DNA from: Pseudo-nitzschia pungens
Taxonomy: Eukaryota > Bacillariophyta > Bacillariophyceae > Bacillariales > Bacillariaceae
Assembly (NCBI GenBank): GCA_037355855.1
Contig: CM074766.1
Location: 310,001-374,000 of the forward strand
DNA: 64,000 nt
Reading direction: 5' to 3'
Shown: in pieces, positions 11,890-23,530 of the stretch
Position numbering within the stretch: the first letter of the stretch is position 1
Layout of the letters: each line of letters starts with the position of its first letter
Program-made: the position numbers and the translations under genes
Notes under the pieces: model-generated
What the model was told of the DNA's origin: nothing
Seen by the model: only the letters and a program-made list of their open reading frames with translations
Database searches by the model: none

Positions 11890-13474
11890 ACAACAACAAC
11901 AACAACAGACCACTGGCATCGGTCCGGTTCCTCAGGGACAACAACCCGGGCAGAAACCCGGAGGAGACGCGGACGTTGCCAGCTTTTTGCTCCAGCTGAA
12001 AACCAACCAGAACGGAGAACCCGTCAGCGAAGCCGAGGCGCTGCGAATGCAGGCGGAGCAGCAGGTCGCATTCACCGCCGCGGCGGCGAGGGGTGCCCTC
12101 CCCCAGATGGCTCCCGCGGCTCCCATGGGATTCCCGGGAGCTCCCGTTCCGGTCCCGGGAGCTCCGGGCGCGATGCCCATTGGGATGTACTCGTATTCGG
12201 GAATGGTCCCCTTTCCCATTCCGCACAACATGGGTGGCGTTGGCGTCGGCGTTGGCGTTGGAGTGGGCATGCCGGCACCCCCCCAGACCGTGGGCTACCA
12301 GATCCCACCGGGAATGGCAGCAGGGGCAGCGATTCCTCCCATGGGCGGCGACGCCTCGGGTCTTTCCTCGGGAGCGGGAATCCCCGGAATGAACCACGCG
12401 GGGGCTCTTCCCCTCGGAGCCCAGGCGCTCACCGATGCCGGGGTTGCGGCGAGCGTCTCGGCCGATGCCGGATCGATCATGAGCGACGCCTTTATCGAAT
12501 CGCTCATTACCGATAGCGTGGTGACCCGCGGGAACGGCAACACCAACGCTAACAACAACAACAACAACAATAACAATAACAACACACGGGAAAAATCGCA
12601 GCGGCCGCCAGATGGAACCACGAGTGCCAAGGACGATATGAACATCCCGCTGGTGGTCCCGAAGGATCGGGATCTGATTCCGGACGCGCTCTTTGTGGCA
12701 TTGGGACAAATGAGGCCGACCCGGCTGCTACAGAGCGATCGGGTGGGTTGCTACAAGACCCGGCAGCTCGGGTTTTTGGGGATGTGCTGCAAGGTAGGTT
12801 GGTTGCATTCGAATATTTGTATCTGGTGGAGCTCTGGATTTGGATTCATTCCTTTCTAGCTTTGAATGTGAAAGAATGAACGAAAGAAAGAAAGAAAGAA
12901 ACGACTCACGTGCTCCTTCCATTCGAATTGTCTTGTTCGTTCGCCAACGCATGCCTCCACATACACTTACACACACACACACACACACAAACACAAACAG
13001 CACTGCGGAGGACAACCCGGATTCGGGCGGTACTTCCCAAATTCGGTCCGCTCCCTGGCGCAGACCACCACCAGTCAAACTATTCTCAAGCACATTGGCG
13101 GAAAGTGCCGGATGTGCCCACCCACCGTGCGAAAGGCGGTCCTGGAACTGCAGCGCCAACAGGCCCACAAGGAACACCTGAACAGCGGAAGACCCCGTTA
13201 CGGCTCCCGCAAGATCTTTTTCCAGAGAATGTGGGCCCGCCTGCACGGACCGTCCGCGAACGGTGAGTCCGCCGTGGTGGTCGAATCCGACGTGTCTCCC
13301 GAGACGGCCCGTGCAGAGGCCGAACAAGCGGAGGCCTTGCGAAACGGAAAGTCGGTCGGCACCAATCCCCTCATGACTCCCCCCCTCGGCGGCGCCTCTG
13401 CCAAGGAAGACCCTTCTAGAGACGTTGTTCGCTCTCCTCCCTCGGAGGTTTCCAACAACAACACCGACAACGAT

Positions 13475-13506
<32 letters not shown>

Positions 13507-13711
13507 ACCCGATGAGAAAGACGAGGACAGCAACGTTGTCAACATCCAATTGACCCTGAACGCCCACAACCATGCCGGAGGCATCGACGAGAGCAAGAAG
13601 CGCAAGTTCGACGTGTCTACGAGTGCTTCGAGCGGAACCAGCGGGCAAGACGAGGACAACGATGGCGCCAAGAAGCATAGGATCTCTTCGGTCGAAACCG
13701 TGGAGGTCTGA
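11747..13711 (+). CDS. Glutamine-rich diatom protein with Cys/His GRYFP module
   Basis: Exons 11747-12793 and 13001-13711 encode 585 residues; the intron GTAGGT...AACAG joins MCCK|HCGGQPGFGRYFP. The N-terminus is low complexity (poly-Gln about residues 25-55, Gly/Pro/Met-rich to about 200, GVGVGVG repeat, poly-Asn near 270). The conserved part, about residues 300-410, runs from IPDALFVALGQM through CYKTRQLGFLGMCCKHCGG and GRYFP to KHIGGKCRMCPP. Its Cys and His spacing suggests metal binding, although it is not a standard zinc finger. I recognise the module as recurrent in diatom proteomes with no assigned function. The tail is acidic with Asp/Asn repeats and ends in KKRKFDV plus KKHR, a possible nuclear signal. 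A regulatory or nucleic-acid-binding role is inference. Confidence 0.8.
12960..12990. repeat. (AC)n microsatellite in intron
   Basis: An ACACAC tract sits just before the 3' splice site of the GRYFP-module gene, partly replacing the usual pyrimidine tract. Confidence 0.8.
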
Positions 13712-15471
13712 TCGGAGGATCGGAACTTTTAGTAGTTTCCAACTCTTTTTGCGCCGGTGTTGTCTTTCAATATGTGTCGGGGGAAACGAGAATCGATCGA
13801 TGGAACGATGGATTTCATGCTTTTTCTACTAGTTGTTGCTGATGATTATGCTGATGCTGTCATCTTTGCCGGAATGGGAGGAATGGTAATGCTGATGATT
13901 ATGCTGATGATTATGCTGGTGCTGATGGGACCGGATCACGACAAACACCAAGCCCGTTCATCAACCGGCTTCAACTAACAAGATCCGTATATATTATAAT
14001 GCATGTTTTGTGATACGTATCGAAAAGGAAGGGGCTGCGTCACGCTACGCGACGCAACCCAACGCTGCCTATATACAGGAATACTTGGAGGGATGGAAAC
14101 GAAGAACGACAATGCTGATTGGGGTATGTTCGAGTTCATCATCCGTCTGTTCCTATAGATTGCATACCCTCTATTTTACTTCTCTTGCCGAGTCAATCGA
14201 TCGATCAATCGATCGATGTTGCAAGCGAAACCATTCGAACGAGGTGGATCATTATCGAAACGAGACCTGAGCATAATTTATAAAGGAGATGCTATCACTA
14301 CAATGCTACTATTGAAGTAATGTATCATAACACCCATAATAATTACAACGAATCATGGATCATGTTGCAGACACATCTTGTTACTTGTATCGTCGCGCAT
14401 GACAAAACACTGCCGAGTTTTTCTTTACTTATTGTTCTAATTCCTGCTTTCTCAAAGCTCTCGAGGAATGCTGTGCTCTGCAGTGGAACAAACAACAAAC
14501 GAATACGAAGTCGAATAGAATAGTAGTAGAATGTTTCGGATTGCGAATCTCGATCAATCGATTCCGGCATCCACGCGCTGCGTGTGCCGTCTATCGATGC
14601 ACCCGATCGTCGCGGTGACAAGGTAGGCTTCGTCATTGAGAAACGAAGCGGAGTCTTTTGCTTTTTTTTTCTGCCATATGGTGTCCGTGTGTCAGTCAAC
14701 CTTGCGCAAAGCAACCATGCATACGGTACCGTAAGGTTAACTTACCGGATTACGAAGCATTACTTGTATTCTTTTGCGTTCGGTTCCGAATTTGGTCACG
14801 GCACGCCTAGTCACAATTACAGCATTCGATCAAGAACTTCCGACACCGGATCCAGCACTTCGTAGCTCCACGCGATCAAAATTACCATGTACTTAATGTA
14901 ATCTAATTTAGTAATTAAGGTTACAAATGATTTCTACCGGTATGGGGCACCATTCAACGTGATAAAGTGACACGTGACTTCTCTTTTCACTACGAAAAAA
15001 TAATTTTTGGGATTGCTAATTGCAATTTCATAATACCCATTGGGATTGCTTGCCTTTACAAGTACACTTACTCTTTTCCGTACAGCAAAATTGAAGAGTG
15101 TGAAAGTGACCTGCTCTTCGATTCTAGAAAGGTCTTCGGCACGATCCTGATTGAATTGTTCACGGACTCTCATGTGATAACAGAATCCTACACGTTCTGC
15201 TTGTACGGTACGCGACTTAGTTTTTCTTGGTATTCAAAAAAGTACTACGTAGTACTACGTAATAGTAGTACATAAGTAGTGGAACGAATACGAGTACAGT
15301 AAACCTTACTTCGTATTCCTTAATTACAAGATCGCCATAATAATCGACCTTCATAAAATAATTAGTGTTTTCAAACTGTCATGAGTAAATCTCTCTCGAA
15401 GCTAACACGACAACTGTTCGGATACAAGAGAAAGACTCACATTTTAACGCGCGAAGGAAACCCGATAAAAA
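13712..15471. other. Spacer without a supportable gene
   Basis: Contains GATGATTATGCT repeats (about 13840-13925), ATCGATCG repeats near 14193-14216, and GTAAGGTTAACTTACCGG at about 14731-14748. A frame at 14934-15173 (-) and others are short and unsupported. AT content rises toward the transposon-like element on the right. Confidence 0.5.
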
Positions 15472-16196
15472 GTAATCCACGAGTAGGACCGATTTCCCTT
15501 GCAATCCCGCCTGCGAGGTTTCAAAGTGGTTCTCGACAATTCGAGGAGCTCGACACTAAGAAACACTAGTTAATTTTTAGGATTACAAACGCACCTCCCC
15601 CGGATTACAAAACTGCGCACTAGAAAAAAGAATCTGAAAAAAGAATCCGGGCCTCCTCGTACTAATACACTGCAAACGTCCGTTGAAGGGTTTCAACGCA
15701 GATTTCAGAATCTTCTTCAATCCTTCTATTGCGAAATTCAAATTTTTCAATGGGATGGGTTCTCACCTCTCTCCTACTAGAAATAGACCTCAATGAGATA
15801 CATAGACCTAAAAATAAAAGACATGAAAAAGACATTCGATCAACAAAAGTAGACTAAGTAAATTTATTGTAATGCCGTGATTCAAAAATATCTTGATATG
15901 CCAAGAAATAGAAAATGTTCTTTTTTAATCGTGGCCGAAATGCTAACCAAATCCAACAAAAAACGCTCTATCCTCAACAAGAAGCAACACTTCCCTCCTC
16001 GACGGCGTCCAAAATACACCATTCTGTACATCGGAGGAGGCAGTGCTTGTAGTTCGGACGCCGGAGCCAAAATACACCATTCTGTACATCGGAGGAGGCA
16101 GTGCTTGTAGTTCATGGGGGCATAAATTGTCTCGAACCACTTTGAAACCTCGCAGACGGGATTGCAAGGGAAAATCGGTCCTACTTCGTGTATTAC
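15472..16196. mobile_element. TIR element, copy 1 (non-autonomous, MITE-like)
   Basis: The left end begins GTAATCCACGAGTAGGACCG and continues through a CCCTTGCAATCCCGCCTGCGAGG core to about 15530. The right end (16137-16196) is its reverse complement with a few mismatches, so the terminal inverted repeats are about 60 bp. The interior has no transposase frame, carries AGAATCTGAAAAAAGAATC-type sequence shared with the copy at 23182, and contains a 58-bp-period duplication. A target-site duplication could not be fixed by eye. Superfamily unknown. Confidence 0.7.
16011..16113. repeat. Two-copy tandem duplication, 58-bp period
   Basis: The segment starting AAAATACACCATTCTGTACA at 16011 recurs at 16069, and about 45 bp are identical in both copies. 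It lies inside TIR element copy 1 and is absent from the shorter copy 2. Confidence 0.85.
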
Positions 16197-16199
16197 ATC

Positions 16200-16588
16200 A
16201 ATAACCTTCGAGTTGCTCGAGCCGTCGCCTGCTTTAAAGTAACTCTCCTTCGGTCTCAGCCTCGTTGCACTCGGCTTTGACCTCAGGAGAGTTACTTGTG
16301 TAACTTCTTTCGGTCTCCACTTCGACCTTCGGTCTCAGTGTCGGCCTCCAGAAGTTACACTGTGAAACCTATTTGTAATCCGTGCGGGTTACAAAAAAAG
16401 AACCCACTGGCCTCCCTACAAGGAGTACTACTGAAATTATGTAACCTAGTCGGGCTCGTTGCACTCACTCTCCTAGGTTACATAATTTCAGTAGTACTCC
16501 TTATAGGGAGGCCAGTGGGTTCTTTTTTTGTAACCCGCGCGGATTACAAATAGGTTTCACGCGTGGCTCGAGCAACTCGAAGGTTATT
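16200..16588. mobile_element. Foldback element made of three adjacent hairpins
   Basis: Outer inverted repeats begin ATAACCTTCGAGTTGCTCGA at 16201-16223 and end with the reverse complement at 16565-16587. Inside are three inverted repeats set end to end: 16237-16297 (13-bp stems AAGTAACTCTCCT), 16298-16360 (11-bp stems GTGTAACTTCT) and 16362-16560 (87-bp arms, about 85 matching, 25-nt loop). The loops share words: CTCGTTGCACTC in loops 1 and 3, TCGGTCTC in loops 1 and 2. There is no coding frame. Related fragments lie at 22870-22990 and 23478-23530, so this is a dispersed family. It directly abuts TIR element copy 1. Confidence 0.8.
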
Positions 16589-19500
16589 ATACACAAGCAT
16601 CGGGCATGCCTAGTACGATAAACTCCGCACTGCTGCGTTCAACAGACTCAATGGAAAAAGTCAATCAGTGTGTCTGAAACCGCCACAGCGACGAAGGTAG
16701 TAGTAATGACCAAACCGCTTGCAAGAATTCCCAAGCAATCAAAGAAACATCGAGAGGAATTTGTAATCCAGCTGCGATCCTCCCAAAGCATGAGCAGCGA
16801 AGCGAAATTCTACTCCGCATGGACCTCTTACACTTCGTGCATGTCCATCACGCCCGGGGTGTTCCAGCAATTCAGTCTCCCGTAACACGGGCTCGACCAG
16901 CGGACGGGTGCCGAATTCCTTGCATTACAGCCTGGACCGCCCGGGAACGGAGGGACGCTCCAGCCACGCTACCGATTGCTCGAGGTAGGTTATCACCCGG
17001 CGCATGGTATACGGAGGAAGCTCTTTGGTGCCCGGGGTAGGTTCGGTGGTTCTGCTGCAAGTGTCCAACCCCAAGCGCGACGCCGTCACCTTCAGAGCCC
17101 GACAGAACAGGATGTTGCGGGGGTCTTTATTTGTTAGAGGTGATGACTGTCCCAATTGCTTCGCTGTTTCCGTGCCAATAGGATACTTGCAATCTGGACA
17201 CCAGAACGCAAATTCCTAGAGCAATGTCGTCATCATCGCGGTGCTATTTGCTCCGCACCACACAGGAGAGAGCATGGTACCCAATCACGTTTGGCAGTAT
17301 CATGCAGATTTGGTGCTCCGACAAGCATCCTCGGGCATCGTTCTTCGATGATGAAGCGTCCTGGTCTTTTCTCCCCGGGACACCCAGGTCCGGATCGGCC
17401 GATGGAATTCGACTTGGAATCTTGGTGGTCTCCGCGATCGTTGTTGGACAGCAGTATCGAAGGGATCCACGATCGGTATTTGAGTTGGGGAACCATGAAG
17501 ACGTCAATCGCACTTTGTGACGAATCAGATGCTCTAGTGCAGTAGCTCCAAGGGTGGAACATGAGAAAGTGAACGCGAGATTGTACCTCCGCAGAAGGAT
17601 CCGCATTAGGCATGAACGTGGTGGGCCCTGACCAGAATATATCCCCGTTCCGAAGGAAAGTTCTCCGTCGAGTGTTGGTGCACACAATGCATGGAATCTA
17701 TAGTATGCATGAATGTCAAACGACGCGGTGCCTGCAAAAACGACGCAAAGACATAGCAGAGACAAACGCGACACGAACAACACGCAACAGAAACAAAACA
17801 GGGATAGAATGACAGCACGGAGAGCATTCTTTGAAAGATCAATTTCACGATCTCGATGTTCTTCGCAAGAACTAAGCGAACAACGACTCCGACAGCAGCA
17901 CAGACCGAACGAACAACAGGACCATTGGATTGAGTAGCCCCTTCTTCGAAAAGACAAGTCATGCCAACGCCGATACCATCACCTACCTCCATTCTGACAT
18001 CGAATGAAGTGACAACAAATGAAACAAACAACGTACGAAACCAGAGCAAAACTAACCATCGCATCTCCTCGACAACTGATTGTCACTGCGTCGCGACCAG
18101 CATCGAAACACATCATTACAGATGTGGAATGCGGTGGAAGGAAACAACGAAGCTTACCTTCACCAACCTCCAAGGGTCCCCCACGAATCGGGTACACACC
18201 ACCGATAGAATTCAAAAAATGATATCAGAGGATACTTTTCTGTTTTGAGAGAACACCGTACAAGGATAGCGACCCGCCAGAATTGGTAAAAACAGAATGC
18301 AGGTTTCGAATCACTTTGTTTACGCACTTATTGCAAAGACCATGCGAAGTGGATGACATAAACCCCAGAAAGCTGTGACCGAAGACCGAAAAGGATTCTT
18401 CGTGAATCATGAAAAATCGAGAAAATACCGTTGATATGACAGTTACCACTACTTATCGGCAGGCCCTACCATACGCAGCGTATCGTATTGCCATTGAAGC
18501 AGAACATGAAATACGTAAGTTACTCGTGCCTTTCATCCGTCTGAAAGAGTGAGTTGAAAAAATTAACAACAATGAAAACAATAGAAAGTACGAGCTAAGA
18601 TTAGTATCAGTAGCAGTAAAAACACCGCAACACTAATGCAACGTACTAGTAGTATTATTACCATCTTCCGTACAATACGTAATCCTTAGTCCCCTCTTGA
18701 TTACGGTACGTATCCATGCCAACCAGGAATGTGCGAAGCCAAAATAGAACACAGGCACCTGGCAATTGCTATTCTCAACAATCAACTTCTTCCGTATCTC
18801 GCCCAAGAAATTGCTTTCGTGTCAAGTTCAAAAAATGGCAATGCGGTTTCCGGCCAACTTTGACTGCGAGAAAATTAGATGCTCTTGCTCGTGACACAAC
18901 GACGCAGATTCCACGGAAGCCCAAGAAGTTCGTAGTGTGCCCACAGGTATTGGTACGTACATCGTTCATTTCGTACGTAAGTTACTCGTGGCTGAAATTA
19001 TTTTCGGACATGCACATACCGGTACTGGTAATTACTGTACGGTGGCAGCAAGTACGAGGTAATCTTACCGTTACGTACGGTAAGATTATTACTTTTATGT
19101 TCGCTATCGCAAAGTAAGGTTAACATCCGATTTCAAAAAGTAAACACGAGTTAGATTCACGGTGTGTCATGCCGTAAGTCATGCTGAATTCGTGTACAAG
19201 TAAAGTTAGGAAGGTCGGAGACATTTATCATTTCGATTTTTTTAGAAGTACAAGTAAGATTAACTTATGTAAGTTACCTACCGTACCTGTACGAGTCCAA
19301 GCACGAGTATTACCTGTACCAGTAAAATGGGATCTGTGCCGCACAACAAGGTTAACCTTACCTTCGGTTCCGTGTTTCTTGCACGATTGACTCAGGTTTT
19401 GTTGTCACCACGAGAGCCACGACTGATGACTCGCACATTCCCCCGTGTGCTAAAACACACATAACCGAACAAGAATGACTCGAAATTCGTTGTTGGAATG

Positions 19501-19875
19501 AAAATACTACGGTAATACCGTACCCCACAACACGAACGGGAATTCTAGGCGAAGACCGTCCATGTCCTCTCGACAAGAACGGTAGTATCTTTCGATCGGA
19601 CTCGTCATGTTCTTTTCTTGTTCTTCACTGCCACCGCGATAACGACTCCATGACCAACTATAACAACGTCGTAATTCGTCTAATTCCAAACTTCCTGTGC
19701 GCAACTCAAATTGCTACTAGTGGTGGAAGTGGTCTTCGGCAGTCTTGTGATGCTTTAGGCAATAGAACGAGCACAAGGAGTAACTTCTGCGACATCCACC
19801 ACAGCGGATCATCGTCGCAAGCAGAATCGCGACCGGCGAAGGTGCTGTTTCGCCCAGAAACTCTGCTACTGTACC
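16589..19875. other. Unassigned region
   Basis: From about 16,650 to 18,230 base composition is more even and many short frames exist on both strands, interrupted by stops, as in a decayed gene or element. I looked for reverse transcriptase, integrase and transposase motifs and saw none. From 18,240 to 19,875 it is ordinary spacer, with CGTACGTAAGTTACTCGTG-type words repeated near 18510-18530 and 18975-18990, CTTACCGTTACGTACGGTAAG at 19073-19093, and AAGGTTAACCTTACC near 19351. Confidence 0.4.
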
Positions 19876-20505
19876 ATGGAACGCGAAACTGCCAACCAGG
19901 CAGCCAACGGAGGCCCAACCACCAGCACTCGCGCCCGCTGCAGCATTGTGCTGGTCGAGATGGAACGGAGGAAGGAGCGTTTTCGCATGGCAACCAAAGA
20001 GTATTACGAGACGGCCGAACGGCAGTTTCGCGAGTTGCACGGCTTTGGCTGCCCCGTGGAATGCGATCGCCAACAATGGAGATGGCAAGGCAACGATTGC
20101 CATAAAGTCTACGAGGAACGGGGGGACGGTGGCAGCAACGGCAACAGCTACGGCAACGAACAGAGCAGACGCAAGGAGACCCGGGCAAAGAGACCTCTGG
20201 CAGCAACCGCAGCTGCACCTGCACCTGCACCTGCACCTGCACCTGCAATTTCGGAGGGACGCACTCAAAGAAATTCGGTTAGTGGCAACCGTTTCAGCAC
20301 ACAATACTCGAATACGAGGAATACGAATACGAATACGAATACGAATACGAATACGAATACGAATACGAACACGAATACGAACACAAAGACAAAGACAAAG
20401 ACAAATATTCAGCGAAGTCCGATGGCCAAGTACCGGAGGAAAGAGCATGATCGAAAGCGTTCCAAGAACCAGAAAAACAACAGCAACAGCAACAACAGCA
20501 ACAAT

Positions 20506-20536
<31 letters not shown>

Positions 20537-21402
20537 ATAGCAACAATAGCAAACCGAACGAACGGCAGAACGCGGAGCAAGGTCCGCAACTATCGTTCCG
20601 GCGGTGCCGGCTGAGGCGATCTCCTGCCGCAGCCGCTGCCTCCCGACCGGACGCTTGCGCAAGACCCGTTCACAAGCCCGAGCTCGAACGGGACCTGGCT
20701 CGGTGCCTGCTGGAATCCCACCGCTCTATTGTCGAAGCCGCGATCGAGGACTATCGGTCGTGCATTCACCGGGGAACCCGGACCCTGCTCGACCTGCTGG
20801 AACGAAAGCGACAGCGGGATCGACAGCGGGATCGACTGCGAGAACACGAAGAGCTAGCACCGCAAGCGGTACAACAACAACAACAACAACAACAACAAGA
20901 GCGACAATACCAGCATCGGCATGAGCAACAGAGAACCGAACCGGAGTTGCGACAAGACCGCCCGAGCTCTCTCCGCCCAATCGCTCCGTCCAACCAAGCT
21001 AGTAGGTCGCTCGCCAAGGCCGTGATCACGGAATTGAAGCACCACCTGGCCGAAGCCACGGAGGAGGAATCCGTAGCGAGGGCGTCCGCCATGACCGCCG
21101 TCAGAGAAACCAGGATCACGAAGGAGTTTGCCGGCATCATACTCGGCGGAGTATGCACCCTGCGGGAGGACCTGCAGCGGACGGTCGACCGGATCGATCG
21201 CTGGAGGCACCAGCACGAGCATGCTTCCGTGTGGCATCGGCTCGTCGTTATTCCGAACGCGGCCGGGGTGTACGAATCTTCGGACGAGACGTCGTATCGG
21301 GCCAAGGTCGATGCCATAAAATTGGACGGTTATTATCGCTGGTTTTGCGCCAACAATGGGGTTTTGTTGGCGGCGAAGGAGTCTCCTTCGACAAGAGTCT
21401 AA
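19876..21402 (+). CDS. Hypothetical low-complexity protein with coding hexanucleotide repeats
   Basis: A single uninterrupted frame of 508 residues starts at an ATG in the strong context TACCATGG. Residues about 110-220 are repeat-encoded: APAPAP from GCACCT units, a long NTNTNT run from AATACG units turning into KTKTKT, then an NSNS run from AACAGC units. The C-terminal half (about 240-500) looks like a real fold: Arg/Glu-rich, probably helical, with RDLARCLLES-like context, a poly-Gln at about 335 and the segment AVITELKHHLAEATEEE. No family is recognised. The N-terminal 70 residues are Glu/Arg-rich. The intact frame through hexamer repeats fits selection on the frame, since six-base units preserve phase. 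Confidence 0.6.
20292..20410. repeat. (GAATAC)n coding microsatellite
   Basis: About a dozen and a half GAATAC/AATACG units, passing into ACAAAG units, encode alternating Asn-Thr and then Lys-Thr in the 508-residue protein. Confidence 0.85.
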
Positions 21403-23181
21403 CCAAAACAAAACCAAACAAAACAAGAAGAACAAGAACAAGAACAATGTTTTCGCGGTGTTCCACGATTTTGGGTGAGTTTTGGAACAAGCGTGCAAAC
21501 ACACAAACGAGGAGAGAAACAGCCTACTATCGATTGTGTCCAAAGACAAATAATAGTGACGAGGACGTCGTAACACAGTAGTAGACTCCTCCGCTTACTG
21601 TGGAGCTTTTCTCGACAAAAGCAATAGTACCACTACCAGTTGCGTGAACAATTAGGTTTGAATTTTTGTCAGAGCAACAACGCATCATTGTTGAGGACTG
21701 CTGTAATGGTGTGATGATAGCAGGAAGAAGTACAATGCACTTTGAGTCATATTTCTCTGTGATGAAAAATGAAGTGCTAATTGGAATCCACATCAGATGT
21801 CCCACAAGTGTTGAATATGAGAATTTCATCTATGCACCACACGAGCCTCCTATGCACCACATGAGCAAGCCCAATCATGTTCTTACTACTACTAGTAGTA
21901 CTAGCATTGCTGTTGACATGCTACTGGTACTACAACTAAGGAATAAACATTAGGTAGTAAACTACTAACAACATCACCAATAATCTATCGATTTCAGCAC
22001 CAATGTAGCTAAACCTATTGACGATTTATTTCCTCTTGAACTGTTTTTTTCATCTGGACCTCTACTATTTACATACCACCAGATTCTTTGCCAAACCAAA
22101 AAACTCTAGTCCTAGCAGAGCAACACTTCCATTTTTATGCCCAAGAGGAGTTCAGCACAACCAGCACAACCAGCACAACAACAAAAAAGAGTGGATTTGT
22201 TGTCTCTAAAACTACTGCATACTTTGACCATTTAATACAGTCTGAAGCCATTTCATCTAGTCATGTGGCATGATCCTGCTGATTAGAACAAAAATGATCT
22301 TCTTACTACTAGAGGAGTAGTACTACTACTAGTACAGGTTATTATTACCGGTAATTACGTAAAGTAATAGTAGAGATGTTCGGGACAGAGCTGTTTTATC
22401 TTCTTTGTTTGAATCAATTACGGATGTTGGACAGACTAAATAACAAGTAATTACTCGTACGAATACCATACGGCAAGTCTACTTCGAGGTAAAAATTAGT
22501 GTTCTCTTCACCTGGCCATGGGATTGGACTCTCCCTTCTGCTTCCATGAAATCTATTGTCCAGTGGTTTGGGATTGTAGCAGTACAACATTTGGGAAAGC
22601 GTGCGTCAATCCGCCATCACTACAGCGTAGACATAAGGTTAACTTACTGTATACCGGGTTATGACCTAGCATACCGTAGCCAAATGTGAGCACAGAGTAA
22701 GTTACGTGCACTCCGAAGTTGACGTACACTCGAGACGGCGCCGGGGTACCGGTATCCCATAGGATACGCGCATGTTCATTGGTCGTCCTATCAAAATAAT
22801 TTCGTGCTTTTTCCTTTCAACTTATTGTACTACAGAAATTCCTGTCAGCTGTCCCCTGGTTTTGTAAAAGAACCTTCGAGTTGCTCCCGCCGCGTGTGAA
22901 AGCTATTTGTAATCCACGCGGGATACAAAAAAAGAACCCACTGGGCTCCCTCTACGGAGTACAGTACTACTGAAATTATGAAACCCTACCGTACGATTCC
23001 GTCTTCAGAAATGACGTTTGTAAAAAAGAATTCTTCATGAACCATATTGCAATATATAATTTAAGTTTGCAATTATAGCCGTCTTCGAGAACAACAATTA
23101 TGAAAACTACAGAGTACGACAAAATTCTTATTACCTGTTCCCGTTACGGTACCCATACCTCCCCGACTACTGATTTCGACT
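21403..23181. other. Spacer with element fragments
   Basis: No gene seen. It has an ACAAAACAAG-rich tract after the upstream stop, palindromic CTAGTAGTACTA words (about 21890-21905, 22310-22335) and GGTTAACTTACTG near 22637. The piece at 22870-22990 is a one-armed fragment of the hairpin element: ACCTTCGAGTTGCTC, then ATTTGTAATCC, GAACCCACTGG and CTACTGAAATTATG in the same order as the left arm at 16202-16440. Confidence 0.55.
22870..22990. mobile_element. Partial copy of the hairpin element (one arm)
   Basis: It matches the outer repeat and the long left arm of the element at 16200-16588 in order, with several substitutions and no second arm. It is a truncated member of the family. Confidence 0.7.
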
Positions 23182-23463
23182 GTAATCCACGAGTAGGACC
23201 GATTTCCCTCGCAATCCCGCCTGCGAGGTCTCAAAGTGGTGCTCGAAAAATCGAGGAGCTAGACACTAAGAAACATTAGTTAATTTTTAGGATTACAGCC
23301 TCCCCCGGATTACAACAGTGCGCACTAAAAAAAGAATCTAAAAAAAAGAATCCAGGCCTCCTCGTAACCTTACTACTACGGAATACACTGGAAATGTCCG
23401 TTCAAGGGATTAACCTCGCACGCAGGATTGCAAGTGAGAATCGGTCCTACATCATGTATTACA
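23182..23463. mobile_element. TIR element, copy 2 (short deletion derivative)
   Basis: The left end GTAATCCACGAGTAGGACCG and the following 100+ bp match copy 1 at 15472 closely (GGAGCT-GACACTAAGAAACA, then TTAATTTTTAGGATTACA). The right end near 23412-23463 is the inverted terminal repeat with more mismatches. It lacks about 440 bp of interior relative to copy 1. A fragment of the hairpin element begins about 15 bp after it (23478-23530), the same order as at copy 1. Confidence 0.7.
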
Positions 23464-23530
23464 TGTCACTTTTGTTAAATAACCTTCGAGTTGCTCGGGC
23501 TCGTTGCACTCGCTCTCTTAGGGTTCCATC

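Noticed and set aside
16650..18230. Retrotransposon reverse transcriptase or integrase
   Set aside because: No catalytic or zinc-knuckle motif was found in any frame.
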